A stretch of DNA of 64,000 bases, from contig JADCRB010000016.1 in NCBI GenBank assembly GCA_021464245.1, forward strand, positions 14,853,663-14,917,662. The letters are read 5' to 3'. Below are positions 10,812 through 23,600 of this stretch, piece after piece. Position numbers and translations under genes: made by a program. Every line of letters starts with the position of its first letter. Position 1 is the stretch's first letter. The notes beneath the pieces were generated by a model, which worked only from the letters and a program-made list of their open reading frames with translations, had not been told where the DNA came from and did no database searches. The DNA is from Carallia brachiata. Lineage: Eukaryota > Streptophyta > Magnoliopsida > Malpighiales > Rhizophoraceae.

Positions 10812-13800
10812 ATGCCGTCAGCCATGTCAGAGGGCCGCCTCTTCAGGACATTGCTTGCTCGTGCTCTTGCTCTCCTGCATTGCTGTCTTCTTTGCTTTGC
10901 TAGTAATTTTTCTACCTCCACCGATGGGCAAGCACTTCTTGCCTTCAAAGCCGGAATTCAGACCGACCCTTCCAACGTCTTGGCAACCAATTGGTCTACA
11001 GCCACTTCATTTTGCAACTGGATTGGCGTCTCTTGCAGTCCTCGCCATGGAAGGGTCACAGCCTTGTCTCTTCCCAACATGGGTCTCAATGGCACCATCA
11101 CCCCATTTATCGGAAACCTCTCATTCCTGGTGTCCTTGGACCTTACAAACAACAGTCTCTATGGCAATTTACCCCATCAGTTAGGTGATTTGCCACGGTT
11201 GAAAGCAAAGCTTTTGGCATTCAATGGTTTCTCTGGACGCATTCCTGAAGAGATTGGCCGTCTTTCTCAGTTGCAGTTCTTGAACCTGCTAATCAACTGT
11301 CGGGTTCCATCCCACAAGCAATCTTCAACATCTCTACGTCGAAAGGAATCGGTCTTTCAATAAATAGCCTCTCTGGAAGCCTTCCAGATGATTTCTGCTA
11401 CCATCTACCTGTTCTTACAGAGCTCAGGATCTCGTCCAATAGTTTATCTGGCACAATTCCCTCAAGCTTGCAGGAATGCAAAATGCTCCGAATTCTGTGG
11501 CTAAACAACAATGAATTGACGGGAAACATACCCAAAGAGCTCGCAAACATAACCACGCTGGAACAGATAGATCTTGGCCACAACATCCTGCAAGGTAAGC
11601 GTTCAAGCCTCCAACTGCCATCGTAGACTATATAGACTACAGATACATCATGTTGCTCGCTGATCTATGTATGACTCTAAAAACTCTGCAGGTGAGATAC
11701 CAGGGGAGCTTGGTAATCTTTATCGTTTGGTAATATTTGCCGTGCAAGACAATTACAGGCTCACGGGATCAATTCCGTCCGGCATCTTCAACATCTCCTC
11801 TCTAACAGACCTTATTCTCTCAAACAATAGCTTTTCAGGAAGTCTCCCGATGGACCTCTGTCATCGCATGCCAAATCTTGAACACCTTTACCTTTACAAC
11901 AATGAATTCGTGGGAAGCATTCCAATAGATATCGGGAATTGCACAATGTTGAAGCAACTTCGTCTGGGCATAAACAACTTTTCAGGTATGATTGTGGCTT
12001 GTCAGTTTACAATTTGGCTCAGTTTTCTGAGGACAATAGTTTGTCAGTTCCATAGACCAACCATGAATACCCACAAGTTAATTCTGGAGCCACTCTTTTG
12101 GCAGGTGATCTACCAGAGTCGATGGGCAATCTTCAATATCTAGAAGTATTGAGAATACCAAGTAACAAATTCACCGGCACCATTCCACCGAGCATCTTCA
12201 ATAGCTCCACTGTGAAACTTATTGCGCTTGCAGATAACCGTCTATCAGGCAACCTTCCCTCTGATATAGGACTGCACCTCCCCGTTCTTTTACAGCTTCT
12301 TCTGGGAGGAAATGAACTCAGTGGGATAGTCCCATGCTCTATCTCAAATGCTTCCAATCTTGTGATTATAGACCTTAGTGAGAATTTGTTCAGGGGGTTC
12401 ATACCTTTGTCCTTTGGTGATCTTGAATTTCTACAATTTCTTGGCCTAAGCAGTAACAACTTCATTAGTGATCCATCCAGAATTGAACTTCATCACTTCC
12501 CTGACAAAATGCAGGCAGCTGACAACTTTGCTTGTGGACAACAACAATGGTATCAGTGGAATCATCCCAACTTCTATTGGTAACCTCTCAACCACAATGC
12601 AAGTTATTGACGCATCTTACTGCAGAATTATTGACAAGATACCTAGTGTACTTGGTAATTTAAGCAACCTGATATCATTGAGCCTAGGCGACAATGAGTT
12701 GACAGGACCGATTCCTGAGACACTAAGAAATTTGGCAAAGATCCAAAGCTTGAATCTGAGTGGAAACAACATCGAAGAATCCATTCCATCTGATCTCTGC
12801 TATTTGTTGAGCTTAGGTACACTATCTTTGAGTAGAAATAGAATTTCAGGGCCAATACCAGCTTGTGTGGGGAACCTCACTTCCTTAAGAATTCTCTTTC
12901 TTGACTCCAATGAATTATCTTCCATGGTACCGTCCACGATTTGGACCCTTAGGGACTTGCTGCGTCTGAATCTGTCTTCAAATTTACTCACTGGTAATCT
13001 ACCACCAGAAATTGGGAACTTAAAGGTTATATCACAATTAGAATTGTCTAATAACAATTTTTCTGGGGGGTATTCGAAATGAAATTGGTGATCTTCAACA
13101 GTTGGTTCGTCTTTCTTTGGCACATAATGAGTTCCAAGGAGCTATTCCAGAATCATTTGGTAGCATTGTTAACCTGGAATTCTTAGATCTATCTCATAAC
13201 AACCTGTCTGGTGCAATCCCCATGTCTCTCGAAGAGCTTTCCTATCTCAGCTACTTGAACTTGTCTTACAACATCCTAGAAGGAGAAATTCCCAGCAAAG
13301 GACCTTTTACGAAGTTCACAGCTCAATCATTCATGAACAATGCTGGACTCTGCGGCCCTTCAAAGCTGGAGGTTCCACCTTGCAAGCCTAAAAACTCAAA
13401 AAAACCATTGAAGGCTGGAATCTTTGTGCTCAAGTATGTTTTACCGGTTATTGTTGTAGCATTACTTGCACTAGCCTTTGTTCTTCTGCTGGTAAGACGG
13501 AAAAGAACAAAGGAAAAGAATCCTGCTGAAGCAACTTCTTTGCCAATCGAAACATATAGGAGAATTTCACATCGTGAACTTATGCAGGCAACAGATGGGT
13601 ATGACGAAAGTAGTCTACTTGGAAGAGGAAGTTTTAGTTCAGTGTACAAAGGGGTACTTTCTGACGGTATGGTTGTTGCCATAAAGGTCTTCAACTTGCA
13701 ACTAGAAGGAGCATTCAGGAGCTTTGATAGTGAATGTGAAGTAATACGAAACATTCGTCACAGAAATCTCATCAAAATTGTCGGCAGCTGCACCAATGTT

Positions 13801-14618
13801 GATTTCAAAGCATTGGTGATGGAATACATGCCGAATGGCAGTCTTGAGATGAGATTGCATTCTCAGCAACTATCCTTGGATATCCTAGAAAGATTAAACA
13901 TACTGGTCGACGTTGCACTTTCACTCGAATATCTCCACCACGGTCTATCTGCACCTATAGTCCACTGCGACATCAAGCCCAGCAATGTCCTGTTGGACAA
14001 AGATATGGTTGCACATCTAGGCGATTATGGCATATCAAAGCTGTTAGGCGAAAGCATATCAATGATTCAAACCAAGACATTAGCCACAATTGGATACATG
14101 GCACCAGGTAATACTTCTCATAGTGAATGCAGCCCCTACAACCCCTTTATTTTTTTCATTTTCTTTTCCAAGTTTTTGAATTGTAGTAATTTTGATTACT
14201 TCAAACTTATGCGCTCAATTTGTTTGTGAACGTAATAGAAGATAAATGTTGAATTTTTTTAACATGCGCAGAGTATGGATCGCAAGGAATAGTATCCACA
14301 AGCTGTGATATCTACAGTTTTGGAATTTTGATGATGGAAACTTTCACAAGGAAGAAGCCCACAGACCAAATGTTTGACGGAGAAATGAGCTTGAAGCATT
14401 GGGTGCACAGTTCACTGTCGACAGGAATACTTGAGGTCATAGATCCCAGTTTGCTGAGTGCAGAGGATACCAATTTTGCAGCCAAGGACAAATGTTTCTT
14501 GTCTCTGATGCGGTTAGCCGTCGAATGCTGCGAAGAATCACCTGAAACAAGGATCGATATACGAGACGTCCTACATAGATTGAAGCATATCAAAGACGAG
14601 TTTCCAGGGAGAGCATAA
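10812..14618 (+). CDS. LRR receptor-like kinase, subfamily XII, frame-broken
   Basis: Encodes a plasma-membrane LRR receptor kinase of the EFR/FLS2/Xa21 type (subfamily XII), a family that senses microbial patterns; the ligand here is unknown. Exons: 10812-11594, 11692-11985, 12105-14107, 14272-14618, all with GT-AG introns, about 1,141 residues if frames are reconnected. Order: signal peptide (about residues 8-31), LRRNT with TDGQALLAFKA, a long LRR array of LxGxIPxxL units, transmembrane segment near 13420-13500, kinase from about 13560. The kinase has VAIKVF lysine, HCDIKPSNVLL (non-RD) and GDYGISK in place of DFG; the loop GRGSFSSVYKG lacks the third glycine. The last intron splits APE, the usual place. 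Frame changes occur near 11288 (one base short), 12475-12485 (one extra) and in the G6 run 13065-13070 (one extra). As written no full protein can be made. Pseudogene or assembly error are both possible. Confidence 0.9.
11595..11691 (+). other. Intron inside the LRR array (1)
   Basis: CAAG|GTAAGC donor and CTCTGCAG acceptor, 97 bases, splitting a glycine codon after its first base. Removing it joins the LRR phrase ILQG to EIPGELGNL without a gap. Confidence 0.8.
11986..12104 (+). other. Intron inside the LRR array (2)
   Basis: TCAG|GTATGA donor and TTGGCAG acceptor, 119 bases, again splitting the glycine codon after its first base. Joining gives NNFSGDLPESMGNL, a perfect LRR continuation. 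Confidence 0.8.
14108..14271 (+). other. Conserved kinase-domain intron
   Basis: CCAG|GTAATA donor and ATGCGCAG acceptor, phase 1, located between AP and EYG of the activation segment. Confidence 0.85.
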
Positions 14619-15384
14619 GACAAGGCATGTGACAGAAGCTGCAACTTTGACATTGTTTACTATCAGAAGAAATCTGCATGCATTGCTCAAGTATGCTTCG
14701 TTGTAATGTTGCAATATTCCAGCAAAATATGCTGGTTCTTAATGAAAATGAGCTCAAGTATTCAAGCTCATTCAAGCCAAACACTCTCTCTGCAAAACTT
14801 GAAGATTAAAGCTCTTCCCTTGTTTTTCTAGTGCAACTTTGTTTCAAAACCATGTCATGTAACAAAGAATTTTTTTACAAAACCCAAAATTCTGGTCAAA
14901 ATCTGAAAATGAATTTGAATGCAAAGGACCTCTTAAAACCTATTTTAATTTTTTTTCTGAAAAAAAAAAAGAAAAACAGTTTTTGATGCTCAATAAACCC
15001 TTAAAATATATACATATACTTTTATTATCCTCTCTTTTTGCTGCCTCCTTCGATTTGTGCCATTGCTTATCATATTACTGCAATTTCCAAGTTTGGATTT
15101 AATCAAGCCTTTTCTTCTTTCAAAAATCAAAAATCATCTTCAACTCCAGTGTACAAACCAGCAAAATTTAAGTTGAACAAACACTCCTTTCATCAAAAAT
15201 CAGTTTCGAATCAGGTTTGTAAACCAGAAAATTTTAGGCTATACTTACCACTCTTGTTATCAAAGTCAATTTCAAGTCTAGCTTTGAAACTAGAAATTCT
15301 ACAGCTGCCTATGCAGCTTCCTTTTCTCCAACTCAAAAGACTTCACATGACTGTAGGAGGAGCAAAAATGTAGAAGTTAATTCA

Positions 15385-15415
<31 letters not shown>

Positions 15416-18400
15416 CACACACACACAAATGAAATAAGTTTGAATGAAGAAATTTTCTGTTTTCTAGCAGAAGTATTAAGGAAAATTGTTGATAATGACA
15501 TTTAGTTGTCATTATTTCCTTTTATCCACAAGTTTCAAGCTTTTACAAACCTAAAGGTTGCTTACAACCTTGAAAAAGCTATCACATTTTTGTTCAAGCT
15601 ACATTACGAGTGTATATGGATTATCGCACTTGCAAGTCATAATTTCATTTGTAGTGCCTCATTCAATTACCCTACTTCAGAGGACAGACCCACCACCCGA
15701 ACATTAGTAGGGTTGAGTATGCTCCTCCATTAAAGACTACACCGATTGTCGAGTTTAGAACTCAATGTCGCATCATAGTCTTTTCTAACAAAAGAGAATA
15801 CCTAGTCATGTGTCAAGAGATAATACGGACGTGAGCAAACCCAAGGATTTGAACCCTAGTTCAAAGTTTGTAATATTTGTTTTGGTTTTTTAATGTTGTA
15901 AACAAATTCTTTGCAAAAGTTAAAATAATACTAAGTATTAAGAGTTTCAGTTGTCCTTTTATTTATTTTGTGAGTATTGCACATAATTTTACATTATACA
16001 TGTCTATCTGATCATTTGTTTATTTTCAGTGGATTAAAAAAAATAGTGTAAAATTATAAGAAAATTATATTCGCTAAAACAGACGAATTCAATTAAAAAT
16101 CTTAGTGAAGGAAATATGTGGAGCATGTCCTCTACAACTTCACATCTCTTTTTATTATTTTCCCTTAAGATGTCATGAAATATATGAAGAAAAAGATGCA
16201 TAATTGACAATTTTCAAACTGAACTCCAAGCAAAAACTTGAGAGATTTCAAGGAGAGAGGAAACAATTTTATTATTATTATTATTTCAATCTCTTGCTCC
16301 TTGAAATAGGAGATCAAAATTATTATAAATTAATACATAAATCATGTTTTTTCCCTACATGTGTTAACAGCCTCAATTAATTTCTAAAATTCAACAGTTC
16401 CTCTATCACGTCCCAAAACCCATAAATATGACTCAGTAGTCTTATTTAAAATATATAATAATTATCTCTAAAAAAAAAAATCATAATTAGATGATCACTT
16501 CAGTTCAATGTATTCTTAAAATTTCCATTGTCATGCTTACGAGTTTATTACATGAACAGTGATTCGATGGATTTCATGTGCTTTCTCGCAGCAGTTGCAT
16601 TTTTAGAGTCATAGTCCTCCTCTGTGATGCAAGCGACACCTCTGTTGAGGAATATCGTAACTGATACATATATAAGGGAGGGAGATTGGCAAAGGTTGAG
16701 ATTAAATCTCTCACTTTTTACTTGAACGTAATACTTAGTAACTAGTTGGACAACACTAACTGATTTTTGACTCATTTTTTTGGGATTTAATACACACAAG
16801 ATCTTGACAGGCAGCAATCAAGATCCTTTTTTCCCCCCTTTTGGATCAATAGATAAGCACGAATAGTTACTATTACCATTTACCAACAAGATTGTCACTG
16901 CCTTCATGCTGTTTTGTACCCTATTTTCTTGAGAAATAAGTATAATCCGCTCTTTAGAACACTAAAAGTTCATTGAAAATTTGAAAAACAAATTTCACAC
17001 GGCATATGGTAGGACTAATTTCTCATCAAACTAACTATTTTATTGCAGCTCGCTTGAGCCGTAACAAAAATCATGATGAAGCTTTCAAGAAAATTCCCAA
17101 TCGCTACATACTGTTGAGAATAGGATAACGTGTGACATCTATTAATTTTTGAAGTGTCTCTCATGCTTAATTGAAGTCAAATCTATTTGGATAATCTTTC
17201 TATATTTTGTTGATTGATTGACTATATGACTGATCGATATTCAACATATTGAACTTTATATGGAAATATATCATTTTCATTAATTCTATGTTAGACAACA
17301 TCTTTGAATTTTAAATTTGAATTAGTGTTTGTTTGTAAAGATTTTGTAGTTTCTTTTAAATCTTTATTTTTATGAAGATATTGAATGAGATCTCAAAGAT
17401 CTCAAGGAAAGATGGAAATAATCGAAATAACTTAAAGTCGGCAAATTTTGGGACTGGCAACCATAAGTATTGAACCAAACTACATGTAGAAATTAATTAG
17501 AAGCAGAGGTGTTATAAAAATTTTGGGCAGTCGACTGGATGTCAAGAAGGTTTTCAAGCTGTGAAGTGCAAAAGTATCAGAGTGATTCAAAGTTGGTAGA
17601 AATTTGGGACTGGTCGACTAAGAATGTTGATGGGACAGCATGTGGATTTGAGGAGAAAAAAAAAAAAAAGTTACTAAAAATTTCAGTCGGTCGACTAATC
17701 CAATGCCAATAGATATATATTCATGCCTCTGACTTCCCGAGAGACATCGAGTGGTTAAAGAATTTAAAGCTATATTTTTGAGATCTAGGTTTATAATCAT
17801 GCCAAAGTATGCATACGATTTGTAGAAACAAAAAGAGGTAGCTATTCCTTTTAGAATTATATAACTCACATTACCAATAGACTTTTTAATTAACCGAAAA
17901 AAAAAAAAAGCCTATGTCTAATGTCTATCACAAAATAATTAAATAAATAGATATAAAGGGATTAGCAATGTAACTAAACTTTACCATGAAACCTTATTGC
18001 CAAATCATCCATCTATTTCCGTGTCATTCTGATCTATTTTTTTATAAGCTTCACTGCACAGTTTAATTTTAAATAATACTAAAATAGTGACGCAGTTCAT
18101 TTAATTATATCTAATAATTTATTTATTATTTTATTTTTAAATTTCAATCATCAAACGTTGTATATTATTTTAGAAAATTTATATTTTGATTCACTTTCTT
18201 AAGTGAATATAAGTTATTCATAATATTATATCACATAATAAATAAACTCTATTTAAATAAAAAAATTAAAAATAATATTTGAATGATATTAAATTATGAA
18301 TTAATTTTACTCAAAAAAAAAAGTAAAATTAATAAAGACTATTACTTTAATTTTATTTTGATCTAATTTTATTTTAATCGTACAATCGCACGTAGTGTTT

Positions 18401-18800
18401 TCCTTACTTATAAAGAAGCGAAACTTAACATTAAACGGAATTTGGCGTACACGGTGGCTACATTTACGTTGGTCAGTACACAAACTGAAAAAGAAAGTAA
18501 AAAATGCCTTCCAGATTCATCATGGGGCTGGACCCTACAGCCACTCTCTTTACTAGCAAATAACAAGATCTAAACCCAAAAATAACCCAAAATTGTTTAC
18601 CCCAGAAATCTGCATGGTAGATTTTACATATCAGAAACCATGTTGGGTGCGTAAGGTATATGGCAACTTTGTTGCATGTGCATTGCATTTTTTTTCTACC
18701 TTTACACTCCGTATTGACGGTAAAAAAGCAGTCTTGAATCCTGACATGGCGGAATTGGGTGCTGTAGAATTTCTGAGATGAGAGTTGTTGATGAGCCGAG
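14619..18800. other. Mostly non-coding, no gene recognised
   Basis: Contains a 111-codon open frame at 15038-15373 (+) made of roughly 57-base diverged repeats (TCAxxTTCxA starts at about 15140, 15200 and 15260), a microsatellite at 15.4 kb, and an 89-codon open frame at 16548-16817 (-). None matches a family I know and none has clear splice context. The remainder is AT-rich. Confidence 0.4.
15383..15427. repeat. (A)n(AC)n microsatellite
   Basis: About eighteen A residues followed by about thirteen AC units. Confidence 0.9.
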
Positions 18801-18803
18801 GAC

Positions 18804-18944
18804 ATGTTCTGCCTCAAAGCAGAGAGCGAAAATATGGTGAGAGCCGCTCTATGTTTGGCCATCAGTCTAGGGGCAATTCTGCTTTGGCTGCATTTGAAGA
18901 AACTCTATGTCTGGATTCCCTTCACCCAATATCTTAACATCAAG
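18804..18944 (+). CDS. Possible orphan first exon with membrane segment
   Basis: Open frame from ATG 18804 (second ATG at 18834) encoding a short hydrophobic N-terminus (ALCLAISLGAILLWLHL) followed by KKLYVWIPFTQYLNIK. It ends at a good donor, CAAG|GTACTC. No matching downstream exon was found before the fucosyltransferase start at 20645, which has its own start and membrane anchor. I do not recognise the protein. It may be a degraded gene, an exon of an unrecognised gene, or chance. A 129-codon frame on the other strand (18473-18862) overlaps it, so strand is uncertain. Confidence 0.22.
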
Positions 18945-20644
18945 GTACTCAGTCCTCTGCTTTTTTTTTTTTTTTTTCTCTTTGATTCTCATTGTAATTT
19001 ATTGCACAAAATTATAATGCAAAATATTTTATTTGAGAATTAGTAAAAAATTAAGAAAAAAAATATAGTTAATACCAATTTTATCTTCTAAAAAAAATAA
19101 TAAAAAAACTAGAGACAAAAATGTAATTATGCATAAAAAAAAAAAAAGAAGGCAGGCTGCACTTAATTTTTGGGTGGTTCCTCTTACAATTGGTAGGAAC
19201 CAATTTTGGTGGGGCTAAGGACAAAAACTGAGTCCCACCATTTTTATTTTACTTTTTTTTATTCTTCCAAACAAGACCACTATGGCACTATCCCTTTTTC
19301 ACACTTGATCCCTTCCACTCTCGTAGATTCTCTCCTATTCCTTGGTTCCAAACAAGCTGTAAAATTCTAATATCACCCACGACTACATTCCCGATGAAGT
19401 TGTGACCTAAATCCCACCATTGCTATTGTGGTAACGTTGATAGGGATTTTTTTAAAAAAATTTTATAGATGAGATGACAAGACAATGATATGGAGAATAT
19501 GGAGAATAAGACGACGGTCGGAATTTAGATCTTCAATTTTTTTAGTTAAAAGTCACTACCCTCCAACCACCTCAATGATTAGTGAGATTGTTGATTGGGG
19601 TTCTTTGTTAGTCTAACAAACCACTATTTTAATGGACTTGCCCAATGCATTTGGGCTGGGCTTTCATTGTTTTTTTATTTTTTTAATTCAATTATAAATT
19701 TATTAAGTCATGAATTATAAAATGAATAAATCTCTCTATTTTCGTAAATTTTACATGCTCCTTTTGAGAATAAGAATGCAAGACCTCAAAAATAAGATAA
19801 AATAATAATAATCTAATTTCTTAACCATTGTACATTTTCATTTTCATTTTTGTTTTAAGTTATGTTAAGTTGATGTTATGGGCCAAAGCCTGTGTAAAAT
19901 GATCAATTTTAGGCCCGTGCTAGCTAAACCCAAGAAAAGGCACTACCCCACTTGGTATTTCAATCCAAACGGCTGACTTTCAAAAATTGGTTGAAATGGC
20001 CCCGCCAAACAACTGTTTTGTGATCTGCACGATCCACATCAGTCTCTCATACCATCTCCCTGAAAATATTATTCTTATATAGTCTTCTACTACTCCTCCC
20101 AAGTTAGAAACTGGAAAGCCAGAAAGCAATCTTTTTAATTTGTTTATTCGTTGTTTTTTTTTTTTTTTTGTGTTGTTTTGTTTGGTGGCAAGTAGTTGTT
20201 GTTGCAGATATAAATCCAGGTCTACAAGTTTAGTTGGTCAAGTGTTGCTGAGCTTTCAAACATGTCTTGCATTCCACTCAACTTTTGCATACATATATCA
20301 TCTCCCAAATGCCAACTACCTCTTGGCTTCACTTTGAATTCAGGCTTAAATATTCTTCTTCAGTTGATGATATTTCTAATCTGGGTTTGGTGGCAGTTTT
20401 GCTCATTTGATCTTCTGGGTTGTTGCGTCAGTACTTTTGGAGAGAGTTGCAATGTGCTTAGAAATTATTTAATCCTTTTAGATTTCTTTAGAACTTGATG
20501 TTAATTCAGGCTTCAAATTTGTTTGTTCATCTCATGTAGAGGTGATAAACATCTGTCTGAAATTTGGTAACCGTGAGGTTACAGGGATATGGTGTATTGT
20601 TGTTAGTTTTAATACTTTAAGCTTTTCTGAGGTATAACTGTATA
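18945..20644. other. Intergenic and probable 5' leader of next gene
   Basis: AT-rich. At 19168-19195 an imperfect inverted pair TGGTTCCTC / GTAGGAACCA is visible. 20080-20640 is T/G-rich and probably holds the untranslated leader, and perhaps a leader intron, of the fucosyltransferase-like gene. No coding sequence recognised. Confidence 0.35.
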
Positions 20645-23600
20645 ATGGGGAAGCAAGGATCCCCAAGAATTCCACGTTTTGGCTTTTCATCCACGACGGG
20701 AATGAAAGATTACAAAATACTTGGTTCAGAAAGTTTATCAGGCAGTGATCCTGCCATTGGAAGGAGGTTGTCAGGAGGGGAAAATTTTTTGAAAAGCAAA
20801 GTTATATTGCTTCATAATGGGAAACATGGGTACGGGAAACTAGGCTCTTGTAAGGGAGTTCAAGTTGGAAAAAGGCGACCATGGTTTTGCAAGCATGTCA
20901 GATCAGTTGTTTTTATGTTTGCCTTAACGTGTTCTTTTTTCCTGCTTGATTCGGTCCTGGTGTCAATATTTGATTTCAGTACATCTTCAAAAAAGTTCAA
21001 AGAAATCAAGTCATTCTAAGGTATGCGTGGAATTGTAATGAGAGTAGTGCATTCAAAGTTAGAATGCCAGTTTTTTCTGTTTGGATTAAATCATCACAAC
21101 ATTCTGAATCAGTACTTGGCATTTTAGCAATCTGCCGCAGTGGATGACAACAATTTTATTTGGAAGTAACTCCGTAGTATCCAATAATGTGCTCGATGCA
21201 CGCATAGAATTGTTGCACTTGCACGTCAGTTTGTCATGTGAAGCACTTGCATTTAACTTCTGGTATTTTTAAACAGATCTTTTCTTCAAATTAAGTGCAT
21301 CTACTGCAGCACCTGTCATCATGTTCTGGACCATTTAACTTTTCCTTTTTTTGCTTTTTTTTTTGGCTTAAGTTGATAAAAGGGAAAGTTTGATGATTTT
21401 AGTGGATTGAGATTGATGGTACTTGTAAGAGCGTGGTTGTGTTACTGATTAATTTATGCTGAACTGGTTTATTGTATGCCTTTGGCTTTGAAGGCTATTG
21501 TAATTTTGAATATGTGGATACATGATTGCTTTTCCAAAAAAAAAAAAAAATGTTGATCAAGGGAACTGTTGTCTGTTGAGTTTAAACTCTTTGTATGTGG
21601 TTGTGTGTTTCGTTCAGTGTGTTCATAAACATATGGTAAATCCTCATTGCAAGGATGGAAAGGAGGATGTCAGTTTCAGTAACGAAGGAAGACCACCAGT
21701 CCAGATGTATGGTCGGCTCCTAAACCTGGCTTCCAGCTCTCTTGCAGAGGTTTGCTTCAAAAGTTCCAAATCTATTGGATCCATTCAGCTGACCTTGGAT
21801 GCATACGAGTCTGAAATTTTTAACCTGATTTAGAAAGAGTTACAGAAAGAAGCATCAAATTTCTGGAAGGAACCATACCAGAAGTCATCCAGATGGAAAC
21901 CTTGTGCAGACAGAAAGTATCCAGGAAAATCAGGTGAGCTCCTGTCCTAAAATTTGACTAATTCCTTTATAAAGTAGTTATCGTGTTTCATAATAAATAG
22001 TAATGCTGTTAAGCATTGCGTACCATATGAGAGTCCTATGATTAAGTCCACATATACATCTTGTGAGACAGGGAAACAGGACAAAAGCAATGGCTATATA
22101 ATGGTGAGTGCAAATGGGGGTCTCAACCAACAAAGAGTAGCTGTAAGTATCATAAGCTCAAACCTTGGCTTATGCATTTTTTCTGATAAGCTTCGTTGAA
22201 TTTATGACTCGGTCATGCTCCATCTGGTGCTTTTCAGAAGAACCAAATGAGAATCTGCACATGTTGAATGAACTCAATATTCAATATCCATAGTCAATAA
22301 TCATAACAGACTGTATTATTAGAATGACCTGGCCCTATTTATAGAGACTAAACAATGACTACAAAGAAATAGTCATAAAAGAAAAACTCCCCGTTGCGAT
22401 CTTTGTCACAGGTATTGACACCACTTTGCTGTGATAAACGTAACTGACATAAGCATTGCTAACTGCAGATATGCAACTCTGTTGCCGTGGCATCATTACT
22501 CAATGCAACTCTAGTACTTCCAAGATTTCTTTACAGCAGTGTATGGAAGGATCCGAGGTCTGTTGTCTGGAATGATCTACATCAAAATGTTCCATTCACT
22601 ATGTTATTAAAACTAGAATTAGTATCAATGTACCAACAGCATTCTATGTGACAACTGATTTGGTTAGTGCTAGTACAAAAGGGTTCTTCAGTTTTTCTGG
22701 TGATTGAAATGTGGTTCATTTCATTGCTGCTCATAGATGATTCCCAGTTCCTGCTTGCTTCAACGTCAAAGCTGCTTTTACTTTAGGTCTAATTAAATCT
22801 ATGAACCATGGGAGCTGAAAATTATGAGAAAGCACTTACCTGTTCTATGTTGTGTTGGCATACAGTCAATTTGGTGATATCTATCAGGAGGACTATTTCA
22901 TCAATATTATGACAGATGAAGTGGATATTGTAAAGGAGCTTCCTTCACCCCTGAAATCCATAGACATTGAAGCAATTGGCAGCGTAGTATGTTATCTGCT
23001 ATATTGTCGTCCACCTGGTTTGCAACATTGCTCCTTTAGGGGAACGTTTTAATCCCTTCGCTTCACTTTTAACAGGTTACTGATGCCGATATTCCAAAAG
23101 AGGCGACACCCATTGACTACTATCAGAAAGTGCTTCCTCTACTGTTGCAGAATGGAGTTGTCCACTTTCTTGGATTTGGAAATCGACTAGGCTTTGATCC
23201 ACTTGCTCCAGAACTTCAGGTAAAGAAATTGAAAGGGTGAAATATTAGTATTCACTCACTTTTATCTAATCTATCAGTTTACTCTATTGATGGCAATGTG
23301 ATGACATGTTGTAATATGCAGAGACTAAGGTGCAAATGTAACTTCCATGCCTTGAAATTTGTTCCAAAAATTCAACAACTCGGTTCACTGTTGATCAGAA
23401 GAATAAGGAAATATGATACTCCAAAGAGTATAATAGACAAGCAACTGCTTGGAGACTCTATACTTGACATTCCTGTGGAAAAGCATGATCCAGATAGGCC
23501 CAGCTCAATATCTTGCATTACATTTGAGGTTCGAAGTGGATATGATCGCTTACTCCTTGTGTGACTTTGGAGGTGGTGAGAAAGAGAAGAGGGAACTTGG

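Noticed and set aside
11595..11691. Reading through the first LRR intron as coding
   Set aside because: Read-through meets a stop within a few codons, while splicing restores a perfect LRR.
12133..12465. 110-codon minus-strand frame inside the LRR array
   Set aside because: Antisense shadow of the LRR coding sequence, which has clear repeat structure on the plus strand.
15038..15373. 111-codon frame at 15.0-15.4 kb as a gene
   Set aside because: Consists of diverged short repeats, lacks family resemblance, and is followed directly by a microsatellite.
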